In this document: positions 37,951 through 49,226 of the stretch, piece after piece
How positions within the stretch are numbered: the stretch's first letter is position 1
How the letters are laid out: each line of letters starts with the position of its first letter
Origin: Trichopria drosophilae
Taxonomy: Eukaryota; Arthropoda; Insecta; Hymenoptera; Diapriidae
Direction of reading: 5' to 3'
Length of the DNA: 64,000 nucleotides
Assembly (NCBI GenBank): GCA_030407085.1
Contig: CM059584.1
Location: forward strand, 134,344,001-134,408,000
Made by a program: the position numbers and the translations under genes
The notes under the pieces: model-generated
What the model saw: only the letters and a program-made list of their open reading frames with translations
The model's database searches: none
Told to the model about the DNA's origin: nothing

Positions 37951-39334
37951 GGGTAATAGACACAGGTCCGTCTAAGAATTTAAAAACAGATTTAATATGA
38001 CCATTTCGCGCCTCTACTACCCATCTTGATTTTGTAATTAGCCTGGAATCATTTGCTGCAAAGGTGTCAAGTTGACGTTGACCACGAAGTAGTAGTGCAG
38101 GCATTTTATGATTGATGCCTAAAAGTTCAAGTAGTGGTATAGCATCTCTATAGCCCCGATCGACAATGATTATGTCGCCTTCTGCAAACCACATTCGAAG
38201 AGCTGCAGGATCTGTTTGCATTTCGTTTTCAAGCATAGCGGCGTCATTATTTTTAGAGTCTGAGAAATATGGCCCATGAATATCTAAAATGTAACCATTC
38301 GGAGCCACAATAAGGGCTGGTTTAATTAAATGTCGACCTTTATGGACCGAGTAGGACTGTCGGAGTGTTTGAAAGTTACTTGATTTATGTGTATACACGT
38401 ATGTTCCATCGATAATTGCAATTGCGCGAGGGTCATTAGGGTTCGGATTGTAAAGCCGATTAGCAAAATCAGTGACATGTCTTTCAATGTATTGTTCTCG
38501 AGTAATTGCATTTAATCCAATATTTTCTGGTACAAACCTCAACATTAGTGACTTTCGCACATTAGCGATAACTAATGAAACAGCTTGCCGGCTTGTGTAT
38601 TTAAATATTACTTTTAAAAAATCATCAGATAAGTTTTGGAGCATTTTACATAAAAATGTAAGTAGATGTTTTTTACTTATATGTCGAGTTACATTTCTAT
38701 TAGGTTCCGGTACAGGGACCAAACGTGAAAACAAATCTCTAAATTGCTCACGAGATATTGGGCTTAAGCTTTTGAACTCATCTTCTGAGAAACTTTCTTC
38801 GTCATCGTAATCAACCTCGTTTATTTTACTTGAGACCCGTAAACCCTGTAAGAAAGCTTGCAACTGTGGACCGCATATACGATAAGGTCTATTGATAAAT
38901 TCTATTGTATCCATTAGAGGCAGCGGTATAAATCCATTAGCATCTAAATGCTGAGGACAGCATCGAACTGATTGTGGTATGTATATATTTTTTATGACAA
39001 AAACGTTAATCCTACAATTGACAGATAACCTCACAAAATTTCCGCAATTATCGCAAAATATACAATTATTATTTCTTTTCAATGTCATTACGTTTAATCT
39101 CAAACAGTTTATATCTTCTTCCAGTTCACGTATCTCTGTATTAATACTTACATTACAATTAAAACATAAACGGCTATCCTCCTGAACATCTTGGGGAGGA
39201 TGATGAAGATATTCTCGACGCAGAATCGCGATTTGGCATTTTTGGTTGTTTTCATTGCCAAAAATACGGACCATTACTCGGCGGTGAAATCTTGCGTCAC
39301 ATACATAACAATTTATTCTATTTCGAGCTGCCAT
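37814..39334 (-). CDS. DDE transposase (DDE_Tnp_4-like) with N-terminal zinc-binding cysteines
   Basis: This 506-residue ORF cuts and joins the ends of its own element. The N-terminal 130 residues are cysteine-rich (CYVC at 9-12, CFNC at 57-60, CIFCDNC at 91-97, CC..H near 125), which suggests zinc-binding DNA recognition. An acidic linker lies at about 171-190. The catalytic domain shows IDGTYVY (Asp near 309), the SVHKGRHLIKP stretch typical of the family, VDRGYRD (Asp near 392) and VVEARNGHIK (Glu near 441), giving a complete DDE triad. Translation then runs out of frame near 37870, where agagaaccaatca / ctgaaccaatca form a short direct repeat. The SWIM finger follows in the other frame. 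The ATG at 39334 is the first Met of the conserved Cys region. Possibly recently active. Confidence 0.85.
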   Translation of the reverse strand: MAARNRINCYVCDARFHRRVMVRIFGNENNQKCQIAILRREYLHHPPQDVQEDSRLCFNCNVSINTEIRELEEDINCLRLNVMTLKRNNNCIFCDNCGNFVRLSVNCRINVFVIKNIYIPQSVRCCPQHLDANGFIPLPLMDTIEFINRPYRICGPQLQAFLQGLRVSSKINEVDYDDEESFSEDEFKSLSPISREQFRDLFSRLVPVPEPNRNVTRHISKKHLLTFLCKMLQNLSDDFLKVIFKYTSRQAVSLVIANVRKSLMLRFVPENIGLNAITREQYIERHVTDFANRLYNPNPNDPRAIAIIDGTYVYTHKSSNFQTLRQSYSVHKGRHLIKPALIVAPNGYILDIHGPYFSDSKNNDAAMLENEMQTDPAALRMWFAEGDIIIVDRGYRDAIPLLELLGINHKMPALLLRGQRQLDTFAANDSRLITKSRWVVEARNGHIKSVFKFLDGPVSITHAINIGDFYRIAGAILNKYREPINMAEPISNSRTSRTNDRNVSSS

Positions 39335-39556
39335 TGTTATACATTCTAATAATATATTGTCAGTCTTTACTCTTCAATACACTTATTTTCCCTTACAGAT
39401 CAAATGAGAAATAACAGAGAATCCAGTATGATTGCAAAAAGATATAACGCATCACATATCACATGGAACGTTAGGATAACATATACAAAATACTGACGAA
39501 ACGAATGCAAATACGAATCAGATGTCAAAACTAATGAAATGTAGAGCGTAGTATCA

Positions 39557-39560
<4 letters not shown>

Positions 39561-39635
<75 letters not shown>
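39561..39635. repeat. (TA)n microsatellite
   Basis: About 37 uninterrupted TA repeats inside the DDE element, between the transposase start and the right repeat array. The alternating Ile-Tyr ORF across it is an artefact of the repeat. Confidence 0.95.
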
Positions 39636-39639
<4 letters not shown>

Positions 39640-40419
39640 CCGAAACAATTGAACATATGGTGTACTTATTCAATGTCAAAGCCTAAAACAACCAGGAATT
39701 TGCAGAGAATCTACTTTACCCAGATAAAAACGTGTTACATACAATTGTATTAAACTATAAAGAAATGAGATATAATTATATAACTATATAATTATATAAC
39801 TATATATAATTACATAGAAATTCAATACAATCTATATATTTGCCGTCAAACCAAGAATTTTATTTCTAAATTGTATTAAATACGAGCGGCGAAGAAATAA
39901 CATTAATTATTCTCTACATGAGAATTATTTTCAATTATATATGTATATATATATCATAAATGATGATATTATATACAAGTATATATGAATTTTGTCTCTA
40001 TAGCACTGTATCCATATATATATGTTTGTATATAATTGTATACGAATGCACATGAGTATATACATAATATATAAATGTATACGTATACAACTCTATATAA
40101 AACATTCTTGCCGGGTAGCTCAAACAAAAAATGTAAGAAATAGATAACGTAAACTTATAAAATACAGAAACAAAGAAAAGGAGTATTAAATAAGATACTG
40201 ATCTATTGATAAGTTCTTGTCATAAAAAATATATACATACCACAATCAGCTTGTTGCTGTCATCAGCATTTGAAAATTATTTGCAAGCCCTGCAAGTATT
40301 TGGTACAAGCTTACAAAAAAACTCAAAGAGCAATTCTTTTAAGGACCTGAGACTCTGCTGTTATCATCACAATGGTCTACGATAGGTGATTTTTATTTAA
40401 GGTAATCCGTTTTATTTTT

Positions 40420-41095
40420 CAGAAATTGTCGGCCATATGGGATCCGTCATTTTGAATTTTCAAAACCTGATATCAGATTCGTAATCAGTGACCAAAAAAA
40501 AAACCCGAGTAACGAGTTTCGAGCGCTTTCGTTCAATTTTTCAAAACTGGTCAGCCATATTGGATCCGCCATTTTGAATGTTCAAAATCTCATCAGATTC
40601 GTTATCAGGGATCCCAAAAACCCTAGAATGATGAGTTTCAAGCGATTCCGTTTAATTTTTCAAAACTTGTCAACAATATTGGATCTGCCATTTTGAATTT
40701 TCAAATCTGATATCAAATTCATCATCGCGGGCCCCAAAAACCCTAGAAGAACGAGTTTCGAGCGATTTCGTTCAATTTTTTAAAACACGTTCGCCATATT
40801 GAATCCGCCATTTTAGATTTTCAAAGCCTGATATCAGATTCGTGATCGGCGACCCCAAAAACCCCAGAATAATGAGTTTCAAGCTATTTCGTTTAATTTT
40901 TCAAAACTCGTCCGCCATATTGGATACGCCATTTTCAATTTTCAAAATCTGATATCAGATTCGTGATCAGCGACCCCAAAAACCCCAGAATAATGAGTTT
41001 CAAGCGATTTCGTTTAATTTTTCAAAAATTGTCCGCCATATTGGATCCGCCATTTTGAATTTTTAAAATCTGATATCACATTCGTAATCAGCGAC
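40420..41095. repeat. right subterminal repeat array of the DDE element
   Basis: About six imperfect units of about 120 bp containing gtccgccatattggatccgc, cattttgaattttcaaaatc and gatatcagattcgtgatcag. They are inverse to the left array. Units 4 to 6 are nearly identical, which suggests recent expansion or homogenisation. Confidence 0.85.
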
Positions 41096-41332
41096 CAAAA
41101 AAACCTATGAATATTGTTGTCGCATATAAAAAATAAATGCGAAAGTCTCGGATCCGGGGGCCTATATCGTACGCCCGGACTATATCGTATAGTACTTTAT
41201 CTCGAAAACTATTGATTTTTGGGGCTTTTACCATATAGAACTTTTGTTCGGGCTAATCTGGACTACAACTTAGCGAAGTTTCAGGAAATTTAACCGGGCC
41301 CGCAAATCAAGCTAAAGTGTGCGGGGTCCTTT

Positions 41333-41866
41333 GGGTGCACCTCGAAAACACGACACTTCACAAACCCGATATTTCATTACGTAAAACAACTACGCAAAAA
41401 TATTTGACCAAGGGGTTAATTTTGTAGGTCACTTGAAGGTCAAATCAGTTTGGCCCCCGGATTATTTATTAAGTACATTTAGAATTCAATCATGAATTAT
41501 ATTATCAGAATATGTACATTTTAAAATGTCTGGGTTTTTAATGTCTGTTGACATTCTAGTTACTAACTAATGAAATTCTAGTTACTAACCCAGAAATAAT
41601 TTAATAATGTGAAAACAAAACGAGCACACTACCTATAGACTCCTCATTCGCGACCCTGAACATCTAGTGTATATATTATTTTTAGTAAATAACGTCTAAT
41701 TTCTAGTATAAAAAATGAACGGATAAATTAGGCTTACGATATATTTTAATTTGTTATTTAGCAACCCTTGAGGAAAATAAAAACACTCGTTTCATTACAA
41801 ACGGTGCTTCGGAAAACATTTGATAGCTATTTTACGGTACGGGATTGAAGATATTGTATTGTTTCT
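41333..41866. other. spacer between DDE element and MITE, no gene
   Basis: AT-rich; a short direct repeat (tctagttactaac at about 41555 and 41578) is the only structure noted. Confidence 0.4.
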
Positions 41867-42121
41867 TGAGGAAGTTGTAAAGTGCTCGACCGATAAGGTT
41901 GGAATTTTCACTAAACATAGTAAATAAAAAACGACTGAATCGATTTTTTAGAATTCGATGTCTGTAAGGGCAATTTTAATATCGTATACTAGAAAATGCC
42001 AAGGAAATTAAATGAGAACTGACCAAGAACTTTCGGAAATAAATAATAATTACTTATTTACGAAAATTCTCGGTCAGTTTTGAATTAATATCTTTGATAT
42101 TTTCTGAGAAACTGTTTATAG
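41867..42121. mobile_element. MITE family A copy 3, truncated, abutting EcKL-4
   Basis: The left half matches family A (aaagtgctcgaccgataaggttggaattttcactaaa, then gtctgtaagggcaattttaa and the central gaactttcggaaataaataa core). The right half stops at ctgtttatagtgctta, where EcKL-4 exon 4 sequence begins. The element therefore joins directly to, and truncates, the pseudogene. Confidence 0.65.
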
Positions 42122-43490
42122 TGCTTAATTTAATATGTCAATTAACTGATGCACCTGTTCTTTTCTTTCCGAATCGAATTCTAAACATCTTATCGTTAAT
42201 TCCAGACCAGCATCTGTACACTTGCCAACGCAAGGACCTGAATCTGAGGGAAATGCAATTTCATGAACGGAGTCGGTCAACTCTTGAAAATATTCTGGAT
42301 CCTTCAATGTTAACACTAATGAAGCTGCATGGTACGAAGCCAACGTCTGCAAAAATCAGAATTGTATGTTAATATAAAAAGTAATAAATATTCAAAAAGA
42401 AAATCAATTAATTAATATAGATCTTACTTGCATTGCGGCTTTACAATGTTCAAAATCCAACATGTTTGTCCTCAGACAATTCACGTGCTTCCTTTCACGA
42501 ACATCCTCCATAATAATTTCTTGCTTTGTAATTTGGGACCAAATGATCCGAGAAGTGGCAAAACATTTTCGTACATGTGGGCTTCGTTTCGAAAAATATA
42601 ATAAACTCGACATATTTCGCAGGTCTTTTCGTCTGGGAGAAGAGCCTTTGTCATACGAAACTTTTTATAAGCTATATCAAAAGAAACCATTATTGTTTAA
42701 TATGTCAAATAATAACAATTTCGCGATGTCAGAAATTTATTAGAAAAAATATTAACTAATTTGACGAAGTTAATGTTATACTTACGTGCTCCATTTCCGT
42801 AAAAACCATCGAGTTTTGTCCGCGTGACAGCAGACAAATAATTATCGCCCACTTTAGTAGCAGGTTCCTCTTGAGCATGAACAATATGAAGATTATTATC
42901 TTCCTCGAACTTCCGCAGTAAAGGCTGAAATTTATCTATAATATTTAAAGACAGGAAGAAGTTATCTCATGAAATATTATAAAATTTATTGCATTGCCTG
43001 ACCAAAGTATTGTACGATTTTATCATTGTAACAAAAAAATATAACCAATGAACACCGTATATATTTGAGTTTGTTCCTCGTCAAGGAAATTATGAGCAAT
43101 AAAATAAGATACTGAAATACTCTGCACAGCAACCGTTCGATAAATTTCGGAATACATTAGAATCATGGACTATCATAGTAGTTCATTTTTTTAATGTAAA
43201 TTATTTCAACAATAAGCCTTTTGTTAAATATTATTAATAAATCTCTCGTCTATTATGTAATGGCAGTGTTAATGCCGCATTAAATAAAAAAAGTCATCTG
43301 CCAAGATTTAACTGAACCATGCGATGTTTATGATGAATATGTCAAAGCTCGTAATCGCATATTTTCACCTTCTATCAAACTCAAAACAAACTCAAAAACT
43401 CACTTTAATTTTATATTTAAAAAATAAACACCAAATTAAAAAAATTTTGAGTTCGATATGACATTACCTTGCATATTGCGTTACTCCTAT
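42122..43490 (-). pseudogene. EcKL-4: truncated and frameshifted EcKL copy
   Basis: Recognisable pieces are an exon 1 relic near 43490-43468, with its ATG disrupted but the donor gtaatg kept; exon 2 at 42944-42786 (159 nt), whose acceptor AG has become AA; and exon 3 at 42671-42428, only 244 nt against 254 in every other copy, hence a frameshift after LLGSFGPK. The last exon starts at 42346 and breaks off at 42122 against a MITE, losing the whole catalytic region (no HGD or DFQ motifs). It is most similar to EcKL-2 and probably descends from the same copy by block duplication. Confidence 0.85.
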
Positions 43491-44554
43491 TTTATTATCA
43501 TGCACTTAAGTCGATGAACTGTTGCGATTTGTTATAACACTGCACAATGATTCATATCTGACCAGTTCAGATGCACGATTAAGCGAAAAAGGCCACGAGC
43601 GATGTTTTGCACCGACATCACTACTCGTAGATCACAATACATGATCATATTGTGAAGCACGTGTTTGACTTATCAAATTAGAAAAGAACTATGTAGGTTA
43701 CCTCGTCTGAGTACCACGTGTATGCACCTAGCACATTATTGTGCAACATTGGTTAATTACAATGAGAATCACAAAGAGGGCACATGAATTTTAATCATAT
43801 CAGGTTTAATTGAATATGCTAAATTTTAATCATAAATTATTTTCAACATATCGTAATTGCTTTGAAATATAATAATTATATTAATAAATTAACTTTGATG
43901 AGATCTTTCATATTCTTCTGTAAGGAACACTAAACAATTCTATATACAGACTTCATTGATTACTAGCCCAAAATTTAATTTAATCTAATCTGTACCGTTT
44001 CAAACACGTGCTGAAATATAACTAACTAGGTAAAGAAACAATGAATCTTATCTTGTTACACTCGCGCATGTTACTAATTCTGATGACGATTAATTGTGAT
44101 AAAGCTACATTCTGTCTCTCGGAAAGATACCCTGAATGCTCCAATGATTTGCAAACCTGAAAGGCTGATGGGAATCAATAAAACAATGCTGTTATAAACA
44201 ATTATGATTTATTGGTATTCAAGTAATGATATTAATTCTTCATGATTTTTCGTCATGTGCATTTCATTAATTCAGTATATAGTACATTATTGAAGGCCAA
44301 CGATGTTGAGATAGTCACTTGTCCGTAAATATCAATACAATATTTTTGATACCGTCGTAAAATTCTTTACATGCGTGTAAAAAATTATTTACGTGACTTA
44401 TGGCCATGTCTACATAGATATTGGTAGATCAATACTATTTTGCGACAAAAGATATAATAAATTCTATTTTGTTAATTATACATCTCTATAATTAGTCAAT
44501 ATGTACAATAATACTTCTCAAAGACTAATAACTAAGTTCTGTACAAATAAATAG
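43491..44554. other. intergenic, duplicated with 30445-31220
   Basis: Non-coding DNA between EcKL-4 and EcKL-5. Its second half (43770-44550) matches the flank of EcKL-3. No gene is seen. Confidence 0.5.
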
Positions 44555-47500
44555 TTAGATATAGCGCATGCAGCTTTCCATTATTACACGAAATCGCTCG
44601 TTCTTCTCTGCTGACATGGGAATTTTTTTAACCCAATCCTCCCCTTTATCAACATCTTCTATATCTACTGGCAATTTTTCATTTTCTTCGGTAAACACGG
44701 CATGCGTAGTCATCAAAGCTATCGACAAACCAAAAACACCAAATTTCTTCAATTCATCTTTTAACCAGGAAAATGAAACAGCACGAATGTCATCTTCGGG
44801 TACACTTAATCTGCGAAGTTCCGAAATGAACTTTTCATGATACACCTCTAACAAATCATTTAATCGCTTTTCAATTACTTCCGACTTAGCACTTGAGTAT
44901 AGAAAATAAAACAAATCGCTCGCTGGAGAATATAGCCTCGACAGCTGGAAATCAATCAACTTTACATCTTTAACATTTCCGTTTTGGTCGTGAAGAAAAA
45001 GAATATTGTTATTCCAAGAATCACCGTGATTTAGTACACGATATTTTCCACGATACCGAACAAGCTTTTCCATTTTATTGTACGAATCTTCCACCAATTC
45101 GTTCAAAAAATGTATGGCATTGTCTATTTTTTCTGTCCTTTCTGGAATTTGTTCGAGGCAATGTACAACATGGCGTAAACCGTCAGGAATATACCGACCC
45201 AGTGCCGGTTTGTCGTCACTGGGGTATGCTACTTCCTTTAGTTGCTCAATCAATTTTTGGAATTCTGTTGGGTTTTTTAAACTTAGAGCCAGGGATGCTG
45301 CGTGAAATGCTGCGAAAGTCTGTAAAAGAAAACGAAATTCAGAAGAGTTCTTACGAAGTGTTATTAACCCCTTGACTGCCATGAGAATTTCACAAAAAAT
45401 GCCCAAACTGCAAAAAAAAAATTTGTTAGATTTTACTTTAACTGGGTGTATATATTTTTTTTGACACAGCGATTATGAAAATGGATAACGCCATCATATT
45501 CAGTACACCTTAGACTATCTAGAAATGGATTTGATTTTATTTTACATAAATTCCAGAATTTGTTAGGATACTTTATATCATGACAAAGATTTGCTTTTTT
45601 CTGGAAGTCTGGGTCCAGAATGACAAAGATCTTCGACATTGGCAGTCAAGGAGATTAACAGGTTGAGTCTGTTTATAGCTTAAAGTAAACTATTTTTCAG
45701 TACCCACTTTCGATTGTCGTAGATTAAAATGCTGGAAATTCTCAAAAACCCGCGAAATTTTCTTCTTTTTATATGCAACTTTATAAAAATATACTGGACC
45801 TATCAAATTTATTTTCGATAAAGCAAATCTAATTGATGCATTAGCAGAGTGAATGCATGGGTTTATTAACTTAAGCATGATAACTTGTATGAATTATTTT
45901 TCTAGAAACAAAATTGTTTAGTAAAATAAAAATATGCGTAATTTTTGCGGCCACATTTGAGTTTTCGAAAAAATGTTTCCAAAAATCTTGAAAAAAATAC
46001 AGTGTTATTTCTCGGTTAATTCTTGAACAGTTTTCATGTATTAAAGTTTTTATACTTATAATTAAAAAATAGTCATAAATGTATAGAAAACAGAGGCGAT
46101 TTTATAATTTCTTATATTACAGTATTAATTAGTTTCATCGGAGCATCGAGATGCTTCGTTAATATAGCTTATGTTTTGTGTTATTTATCGTAATACTTTG
46201 ACATGTGATTTTCAAAATATTGAGACAACAGAAAAAATCAAAACAAAAATGTCAAAATGCAAAAAAAGGATACCTTCCTACTAAGGATATCTTCTACCTC
46301 CATGCATTAAGGATGGAAAACTCTTGTAATAATTAAATAAAAGTGTCTAAATGTTCGCTATTTATAACATGAAACATTAGTATAAAAACTAACTATTTCT
46401 TCACTTATATGAAACCAATTAATATATTATTTCTCTTTTTGCATAATGCGCATACCAAATTTAGGTAATTTAAAATGTCTCGTAGTATTAGCAAACAATT
46501 AATAAACTTAGAAAAAAACATTGCCTTATACGTTTCAAGAAAAATAAAATACACCTTCAGATTTGCTGCAGCGCTTAAAATAACCTAACGGTTTATTAGA
46601 AAAAGAAGCGCCTATAGCATTCATTTATTTCAAAATTATCGACTATAATTATTTTAATGACAGTCGATTCATCGTTAAATTTGCGATCATAGTAGAAAAA
46701 CTCTTATTATTTAACCACCGACCATTCACTATTATATAATGTTATTTTTCTAGTCACTCGTCACTAAACAATTTGGATATCAAGATTTTCTAAAATTGTT
46801 AAAATAACCCTTCAAAACTGTACAATATAAATGTATCACAAATGTACTTTGATTGATGAGTTTGCACTATAGACACGATGACCAACAATACATAAATAAG
46901 AACAGTAAAATTTGCTACATTTCAATGATAACATTATTCTTATGTCGATTTATCAAATAATGAATCATCATCGGTCTTTTGAAGTATTTGCTTTTATATA
47001 ATACTTCGCACGTGTTCATGCAATAGTCAGAATTACGTTTCAATAGTTGCTCTTCACTTTAAATCTTTCTAATATAGTTTTGAGGTTAGATTCTTTTTCA
47101 AAAAATAAAAATTCTTATGACTAAATGAAATGTATTAAAAATTGCCAGAATTGTGATTAAATTGGTTTCCAAAAACCTGATTCGAGGCACAAACAAAACT
47201 GAGATTGCGTGTTGCACATATTTATTAGAGTGGCTGATTACCATACCTGCATTACCGCTTTGCAGTGCTCGAAATCCAGCATCTTCCTTCTTTGCAATAT
47301 GGAAAAATTTTTAAGTCGAAGATCTTCTGTTATTATTTCATGTGGCGTGGCCGAAATGCATTCAGGACCAAAAGATCCAAGAAGTGGAAGCACATTTCGA
47401 TATATATGAGATTCATTAAGAAAAATATCATAAGCTCTGGCGAATTCATTAAGTTTTTCATCAGTAAGAAGTGCTTTCCTCATAAAGGATTTCTTGTACG

Positions 47501-48283
47501 CTGCAACACAATGTTATCATTTTATAAATTATGCAACAGGTATCACGATTAGTAAAACGAACGAACATAAAAATAAAACGAGGCGATGTGAAATAAATAC
47601 CTTTGTTTATGTTAACAATAACTAAAACACATAAAGCAATGTGGAATATCTTATATTATCATAAAGATAATTAGTAATTTACTTAGATGAGTGTATCTTT
47701 TATCTCCGATATCGTATATTTTCACTAAAGTGATTGCACTAAATGGAATTCGTAGTATAGTTATTCGACAAAAAAAGTATTATATCTCAAGATACAATAA
47801 TTTGTATGAAGAGATTAAATAATTAATTTCTGAATTGATTGCCTAATAAAATGTAATTCAAGACTAGTATTTATATAAGACACAATTGTACTAACGAGTG
47901 CCATCTCCGCGTAGTCCATTTATTGTCGTTCTTGTGACAATGGATAGGTAGTTTTCGCCAACTTTGGTACCAGGTTCCTCATCTGCATGGATTATTTCCA
48001 AACCATCGTCATTTTCGAATTTCCGTAAAAGTGGTTGAAATTGTTGAATGATTGCTGCACATAAAATGAGACTTTTTTTGTTATTTAAAATCTATTTGAA
48101 ATGCAATGAAATTTTAAATATGTTAACTAAAATCCTTTTTTTTATTTTTAAAGACAACAATTCTTAGTAATCATCCAAATATTTCGTGATCTTGAGAAAA
48201 CTTCTAACTGTTTTATGATGACATGGTAGGAACACTTTTCAAAAAATGACTTGATTGTTACCTTGTTCGCTTCGTTGCTCCAT
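44555..48283 (-). CDS. EcKL-5: EcKL paralogue with a one-base insertion in exon 2
   Basis: Coding exons are 48283-48262 (22 nt, MEQRSEQ), 48055-47896 (160), 47500-47247 (254) and 45319-44555 (765). Exon 2 is 159 nt in EcKL-1, 2, 3 and 4; here a run of four T (three in EcKL-3) after GAT GGT adds one base and leads to TGA ten codons later. Otherwise everything is conserved: EEPGTKVGENYLSIV loop, IITEDL hinge, HGDSWNNN catalytic loop and IDFQ metal Asp, with a normal C-terminus. It is either a very young pseudogene or an intact gene with a sequencing or assembly error in the homopolymer; the strong conservation of the rest fits both. Intron 3 carries a TTAA-flanked MITE. Confidence 0.75.
45364..45658. 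mobile_element. TTAA-flanked MITE (piggyBac-like target) in EcKL-5 intron 3
   Basis: The element is bounded by TTAA on both sides. The left end ccccttgactgccatgagaa and the inverse of the right end (tctccttgactgccaatgtc) match over about 18 bases. The corresponding intron of EcKL-3 (near 31985-32000) lacks the insert and reads ttattag where EcKL-5 has ttattaa. No transposase is encoded. Confidence 0.75.
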
Positions 48284-49226
48284 TTCAATATATTCACTAG
48301 ACCACGTATACTACCGTGTAACCACTGTGAACGATAAGCTATGCCATTGTACCGTAATTCCTCATCTGACCAACTCTCGACTAAATGACGAGTCTAACAT
48401 CCGTGACGCGCACGATCTGATGCGCAGAACATGATTGCTATTTAACGCGACTAATTTTCATGTTGCAACACCGCGCAGTAATCCTTAATTAGCACGCATA
48501 GATCACTTAATAGGATGCCGCACAAGAAGGATTCGACTGTCTCTTGTCAGGACTGATTCTTATTCCATTTTTATTAAAAAGAAATTTACTGTGCATTAAC
48601 CATTTTTAAATCATGATTATTATTAGTTTATTACTAGACGTAGATCAGTGATCATTTTTTTTTTTATAAATTTCGTCAACATTTTTCCTTCTTATCAGTA
48701 AGCAACTTAATCCATTTCTATTCTTCGTTCACAACATTCAGTGTGATACTATCGAATTCTTAAGATGTCATTGCCTTCATTGTATTAACTTTTAGCATTA
48801 ACTATACTAATATTGTTAATTGTTCAATGCATCCGATCTTACAAACTGCCCAACCGTTTCTGTGTTTTTTGTTGATTACGTATCTAAAATCGATAAAAAT
48901 GTACACATAGGATTAAATAAAAAGTGGTGATGACCTGTTTTCATAGTAGAACATTCCGCTTATAAATGCAACCTTCTGTTTAAATCCTCTCAAGCGCAAT
49001 TCTCTAATCCATTACTCTAAAAACTGTGTGCTTCCACAAATACTGTTTTAGTAACAACGGGACAAATTTTCAATAGTTTAATACAAATTTAATACTTTTA
49101 TTTACTTCATGTATAAGTTGTTAATTTTAATACGTAACATGATATCTGTTTTTTTAATATTCTTTAATATAATATGCAGGACAATCTGTACATAATTTGA
49201 ATTGTTGGATTTTTTATAAAATTATG
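48284..49226. other. upstream flank of EcKL-5 / downstream of EcKL-6
   Basis: 48284-48760 matches the upstream flank of EcKL-3, so any promoter there was duplicated together with the gene. The rest (48760-49226) should contain the EcKL-6 3'UTR. No other gene is seen. Confidence 0.45.

Larger units (their letters stand above)
36475..41332 (-). mobile_element. 4.86-kb DDE transposon with long inverted ends made of repeats
   Basis: The outer ends are perfect inverses at the tip (aaaggaccccgcacacttta on the left). They stay nearly identical for about 250 bp, up to 36720 on the left and from about 41090 on the right. Inside these are arrays of about 120-bp units: about three on the left (36720-37110) and about six on the right (40420-41095), in inverse orientation. 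Each unit contains ccgccatattggatccgcc, ttttgaattttcaaaatctgatatcaga and gcgaccccaaaaacccc. Between them lies the transposase pair 37294-39334. A (TA)n tract lies at 39561-39635. I could not find a convincing target-site duplication at the tips. Confidence 0.85.

Noticed and set aside
39400..39648. 82-codon minus-strand ORF with repeated Ile-Tyr
   Set aside because: It is a translation of the (TA)n microsatellite.
45433..45639. 68-codon minus-strand ORF as a piggyBac transposase piece
   Set aside because: Although it lies within a TTAA-flanked MITE, its translation shows no transposase motif and is too short to judge.
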